The notes under the pieces were generated by a model. The model did not search any database and was not told where the DNA came from. It saw nothing but the letters and a program-made list of their open reading frames with translations. Shown here one piece after another: positions 61,039 to 64,000 of a stretch of DNA of 64,000 nt; position 1 is the first letter of the stretch, and every line of letters begins with the position of its first letter. The stretch covers positions 62,001 to 126,000 of the forward strand of contig NZ_JACJGB010000006.1 in assembly GCF_014164775.1 (NCBI RefSeq), given 5' to 3'. The position numbers and the translations under genes are program-made. The stretch comes from Tessaracoccus sp. MC1679. Lineage in GTDB: Bacteria > Actinomycetota > Actinomycetes > Propionibacteriales > Propionibacteriaceae.

Positions 61039-61686
61039 TCACCGCGTGACGGCAGGGCATCGGAGGGCCGGCTGGCTTAGTCGCGTGCCCTGATCGTTGA
61101 TGTCGAAGACCTGGGCGAGCATGAGGATGAGATCAATGACGATGATCTGGACGCGGATCCCTACGTAGCCGTCCTCTGTGTCGACGATCCCGGTGATTCG
61201 ATCTATGACGTAGGACTGGCCCGCCTGCCGGCGGCCGCTGTTGGTGGACCCCATGCGTGGACGCCGCAGGTTCCCGGCACGGGTCAGGCGTCCAGCCCGC
61301 TTTGAGCGGTAGGTCGTCTTCACTTCGAAGGCCACCAACTCCCCCTCAACGATGGCTATCAGGTCCAGATCCTGACGTCCGTCGACGCGTGGCATGCCGG
61401 CGTCGCCCAGAGCGACCACCGTCGCGCCGAGGTCCTCCTCGACAAAGACGGCCGCTGCCTCCTCGCCGAGAGCTCCCAACTGACCATCGGTCGCCCCGCC
61501 GAGTTCGGCCGCCAACCGATCCTTGTCCTCGATGTGATCAAACCGATTGCGGAACACCTGTGACTTGCCCCAGTTTGGGCCAAGGATTGCCAGCTGCACG
61601 AAACATGGCAGTGAAGACTGGTCCCTATAGATCAGGTACACAGCAAACTGGGCAGGCTGCGGGGCGGTTAGAGCCCGTCTCTCCAT
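61039..61686 (-). CDS. PD-(D/E)XK nuclease-like protein (YraN-like core)
   Basis: The core ALGEEAAAVFVEEDLGATVV ... GRQDLDLIAIVEGELVAFEVKT follows the YraN/UPF0102 and Holliday-junction-resolvase-like pattern: helix with Glu, then DLDLIA, then EVKT. So a nuclease fold with its key acidic and Lys residues is likely. RLTRAGNLRRPRM and a hydrophobic C-terminus follow. The first 50 residues of the frame look unlike the family; the real start may lie near 61530, at an uncertain codon. GC and codon use are less extreme than nearby genes. Substrate unknown. Confidence 0.55.
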   Translation of the reverse strand: MERRALTAPQPAQFAVYLIYRDQSSLPCFVQLAILGPNWGKSQVFRNRFDHIEDKDRLAAELGGATDGQLGALGEEAAAVFVEEDLGATVVALGDAGMPRVDGRQDLDLIAIVEGELVAFEVKTTYRSKRAGRLTRAGNLRRPRMGSTNSGRRQAGQSYVIDRITGIVDTEDGYVGIRVQIIVIDLILMLAQVFDINDQGTRLSQPALRCPAVTR

Positions 61687-61940
61687 GTCGCGGTACCTTC
61701 GACCCTCACGGGACCAGCCTCGGTTGAGCGCACGGTCCTGAGCGAACAGATTCGGGCCGTAGCCACCACCGGCGGTGTGAGGCAGGAGGTGGCCTCGGGG
61801 ACGGCGAAACCTTGGCGGATGCGGCGCAGGCGGAGATCGCGCAGCAGGTGGTGGACCAGCTCAGGTAGCAGCGGATCTAGGCAGGGCTCCTGCTCGTAGA
61901 CACACAGGATGCCTTCCGCGACGGGTCCCACCGTGGCCAC
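61668..61940 (-). other. Weak 90-codon reading frame, possible gene remnant
   Basis: The frame encodes a short Leu/Arg-rich helix-like segment (LLPELVHHLLRDLRLRRIRQG) and overlaps the start of the nuclease-like gene by 19 bases. No family is recognised and no ribosome-binding site is clear. It may be a fragment of a decayed gene. The rest of the gap to 62048 shows nothing more. Confidence 0.25.
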
Positions 61941-62048
61941 TCGAAATCGCCCGCGATCGGGGGCTTGAGAGTGGCGTTGGGCGCACCACGTACGAGCAGC
62001 GGCCAGCCATCGCGAGGTGACCGGCCGCTGCCGTCGGTGCTGGACCGG

Positions 62049-62219
62049 CTACTTGAAGACGTCCTTGACCTTCTCGGTGGCCTGCTTGATGTCGGCCGAG
62101 ACCTGGTCGGCCTTGCCCTCGGCTTCGAGGCGCTCGTTGTCGGTGGCCTTGCCGAGGCCTTCCTTGACCTTGCCTCCCGCTTCCTCAGCCGCGTTGCGGA
62201 TCTTGTCGTCGGCTCCCAC
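62049..62219 (-). CDS. CsbD family general-stress protein
   Basis: The 56-aa product starts VGADDKIRNAAEEAGGKVKE and continues with GLGKATDNERLEAEGKADQ, the CsbD pattern. Highly charged, no Cys, probably unfolded or helical. The GTG at 62219 has AGGAGG four bases upstream. A stress-sigma type promoter lies just upstream. The family is induced by SigB in Bacillus; the biochemical role is unknown. It is divergent from the PfkB kinase gene. Confidence 0.88.
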   Translation of the reverse strand: MGADDKIRNAAEEAGGKVKEGLGKATDNERLEAEGKADQVSADIKQATEKVKDVFK

Positions 62220-62254
62220 GATGCCTCCTGTGGGATAGATGGTTACCTGTCTCG

Positions 62255-62280
62255 TACCCAGGTTGGAGGGGGCTCAAACC
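62255..62280 (-). promoter_or_regulatory. SigB/SigF-type stress promoter of the CsbD gene
   Basis: On the - strand GGTTT (complement 62276-62280) and GGGTA (complement 62255-62259) are separated by 16 bases, matching the general-stress sigma consensus. The CsbD start lies 35 bases downstream. Confidence 0.7.
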
Positions 62281-62301
62281 TCGTGGAACAGGCGGGGTCG
62301 C

Positions 62302-62307
62302 GTATGA
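62302..62307 (+). promoter_or_regulatory. Likely -10 element of the PfkB kinase gene
   Basis: TATGAT lies 41 bases upstream of the GTG start, close to the divergent CsbD stress promoter. No clear -35 was found. Confidence 0.45.
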
Positions 62308-62348
62308 TCCGATGCCAGTAGCAGGACAGGCAGCAACGAGGAGGACCT

Positions 62349-63290
62349 GTGTCGTTGAACGGCGCACGCCCTTCAGTGATCGTGATCGGCGATCTCTGCC
62401 TCGACCACAACGAGGTGGCCGGGCGCGTGCTCGAGCCGTCGTGGGGGTCGCCCGCGCTGTTCATCGCCAGACAACTCCAGCAGGAGTACAGGCTCCGCGC
62501 CCTGGTCAGCGGGCCCTACGGCGAGGACCTGCTGCCGTTCCTTGGCGACATCGCGTGCGATCGTGGGCCGTCGGGCCAGCGCTCCTTGTCGTACAAGAAC
62601 GTCGCCGAGCCGGCCCCGCCGGGCGACAACGACGCGGCAGCCGCCCCAGGCAGAGTCCAGCACTGGCGCCCCGCGGACCGCCCCCTGCAACCGATCAGCC
62701 CGAGAACCAACTGGGCCGGCTTCGATCTGGTCTACTTCTGCCCACTCGTCCCGGATCAGGATCGGGCAGCCGACATCGATGAGTTCCGCGCCGCGCGACA
62801 GGACGGCCACGCCGTCCACGTCCTCGTGGCGCAAGGCCTCATGCGGGTCAGCCGCGAGCCCAGCGGCGACCACTACAGGCGGGTGGAGCGCCGCGACATC
62901 ACCGACGCCGAAGCAGCCACCTGGTCGTGCTTCGACATCGTCGTCTTCTCCGACGAGGACCAGACAGACGCGCTCGCCAAGGCGATCCGCTGGTCGGCCC
63001 ATGGCGGGGCGGGCGGCACCGGCTTCGTGGTGACCCAAGGCCGGCGGGGCGCCACCCTGTGCTTCCAGGGCAGGGCCATCCCCATCCCGACGCGGCCGGT
63101 CGCCGACGAGTCCACCTCGGTGGGCGCCGGGGACGCTTTCGCCGCCACGATGGGGCTGGAGTTCTACCAGGCCTACGTCGTCGAAGCCCTGAGCAGATCC
63201 GCAGCCCTGCATCGGGCGACGGTGAGGGCCACGGCGGCGGCCTCCGCGCGCGTGCTCGCCGGCGTGTCCCTATCGACAGAAACTCGGTAG
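62349..63290 (+). CDS. PfkB/ribokinase-family carbohydrate kinase
   Basis: The 313-aa product has the N-terminal VIVIGDLCLDHN, a divergent middle, and the C-terminal anion-hole/catalytic motif TSVGAGDAFAAT with the catalytic Asp. The usual second glycine motif near the N-terminus (GG..N) is weakly present. The sugar substrate is not evident and the middle region is unlike well-known family members. The GTG at 62349 has GAGGAGG five bases upstream. A regulatory or nucleoside-kinase role remains possible. Confidence 0.8.
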   Translation: MSLNGARPSVIVIGDLCLDHNEVAGRVLEPSWGSPALFIARQLQQEYRLRALVSGPYGEDLLPFLGDIACDRGPSGQRSLSYKNVAEPAPPGDNDAAAAPGRVQHWRPADRPLQPISPRTNWAGFDLVYFCPLVPDQDRAADIDEFRAARQDGHAVHVLVAQGLMRVSREPSGDHYRRVERRDITDAEAATWSCFDIVVFSDEDQTDALAKAIRWSAHGGAGGTGFVVTQGRRGATLCFQGRAIPIPTRPVADESTSVGAGDAFAATMGLEFYQAYVVEALSRSAALHRATVRATAAASARVLAGVSLSTETR

Positions 63291-63373
63291 AGGGGTCCTG
63301 GCGGACGCGGGGGTAGAGTGAGGAATCCTCCGGGCCGCCGTGGCTCTGGACTTCACCTGAGGGTGGTGATCGG

Positions 63374-64000
63374 ATGGCTGAGCAGGTGACGGATCACTCT
63401 GGCCTTGACGGATCAGAGTTCGACGGGTTCCTCACCTTCGCCGAGGTGGCGGCGCAGTTCGATCAGTTGTCGGACCGCCTCCGGGCGACGGAGAAGCCTC
63501 TGGCCAACGCGTTGGTGGAGGCCGCCATCGAGATGGCGGGCGCCCAATGGGGCACCATCACCCTCCAGGACGGAGACGAATTCCGTTCCCTGGTGGTCAG
63601 CGACGACTTCTCCCTCCAACTGGACCTCCTCCAGTACGCCTTCGGCTCCGGGCCATGCCTGGACGCCATCAAACACGACACCCCCTTCATGGTGCCCGAC
63701 CTCCGTCACGAGAACCGCTGGCCGGAATACACCGCCAGCGCCCGCAAACTGGGCGTGCGCAGCATCTTCGCCCACCCCCTCCATCTCATGGATCAGGACC
63801 GCACCATCGCGAGCCTCAACCTGTATTCGGCCACCGAAGACGCCTTCCGCGACAGGGCGAACTCGGGCGAGGCGGCGGTGGTGTCGACGTTCGCCGCCAT
63901 GGGCACCTCGATCGCGCTCAGCCAGTCCAAGGCCGAACAGCTGGAGAACGCGCTGCGCACCAACCGGGAGATCGCCATGGCGATGGGCGTGCTCATGGGC
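63374..64000 (+). CDS. GAF-ANTAR regulator, 3' end outside the window
   Basis: The frame is open from the ATG at 63374 to the window end (209 codons). A GAF-like sensory domain covers about residues 40-185 (GAQWGTITLQDGDEFRSLV, FGSGPCLDAI, SIFAHPLHLM). It is followed by the beginning of an ANTAR RNA-binding domain, NREIAMAMGVLMG. ANTAR proteins bind paired hairpins in leaders and prevent termination. The signal sensed by this GAF domain is unknown. The gap 63291-63373 contains a TAGAGT that could be its -10. Confidence 0.85.
   Translation, partial: MAEQVTDHSGLDGSEFDGFLTFAEVAAQFDQLSDRLRATEKPLANALVEAAIEMAGAQWGTITLQDGDEFRSLVVSDDFSLQLDLLQYAFGSGPCLDAIKHDTPFMVPDLRHENRWPEYTASARKLGVRSIFAHPLHLMDQDRTIASLNLYSATEDAFRDRANSGEAAVVSTFAAMGTSIALSQSKAEQLENALRTNREIAMAMGVLMG

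Overview
The window is about 70% GC, densely coded, and reads as chromosomal DNA of an actinobacterium. The best guess is the Propionibacteriales/Propionibacteriaceae: the gene content fits, the MurE carries the DNPR motif of diaminopimelate-adding enzymes, and many genes look leaderless. The genus cannot be settled from the sequence alone. From memory, the order of the core genes (murC to mraZ, metF, a prenyl synthase, a PASTA kinase, class II aroG, PlsC, NlpC/P60, DnaQ/GIY-YIG) parallels the Mycobacterium tuberculosis Rv2152c-Rv2191 region, with lineage-specific genes and repeats inserted between the core blocks.

Layout. 1-13.4 kb (- strand): the division and cell wall (dcw) cluster mraZ-rsmH-ftsL-ftsI-murE-murF-mraY-murD-ftsW-murG-murC, almost all with coupled or overlapping starts, behind a striking array of 10-bp-spaced MraZ boxes. 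13.5-18.3 kb (+): MoxR ATPase, DUF58, transglutaminase-like protein and DUF3040. 18.4-25.1 kb (-): a glutamine amidotransferase next to a translesion-synthesis operon (DUF6504, HEPN-like protein, DnaE2, Pol IV) with a LexA-type box at its promoter. 25.2-30 kb: a flavoprotein-like gene, a formate/nitrite channel and HelD. 30-45.7 kb: MetF, prenyl diphosphate synthase, CtpE-like P-type ATPase, ThiE-like protein, PASTA kinase, DMT transporter, a membrane-anchored unknown, threonine aldolase, DAHP synthase, a two-component system and PlsC. 46.3-50.4 kb: a hydrolase, an NlpC/P60 endopeptidase, a small CxxC protein and a DnaQ/GIY-YIG nuclease. 50.5-64 kb is more accessory in character: a RES-type toxin-antitoxin pair, a YxlEFG-like ABC operon, UPF0158, a NERD-helicase, cyclophilin, a MauE-thioredoxin-like protein, an unknown anchored protein, a PD-(D/E)XK-like protein, CsbD, a PfkB kinase and a GAF-ANTAR protein cut by the window end.

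The most unusual content is intergenic. Three separate gaps hold arrays of a 19-bp unit with a fixed head (CGCCWGCS) and a variable tail, forward units on the left and reverse units on the right. Other gaps hold perfect 24-26 bp inverted repeats, 17-, 48- and about 54-bp tandem repeats, and a roughly 100-bp palindromic element with several copies between 54 and 60 kb. No rRNA, tRNA, transposase or cas gene was recognised.
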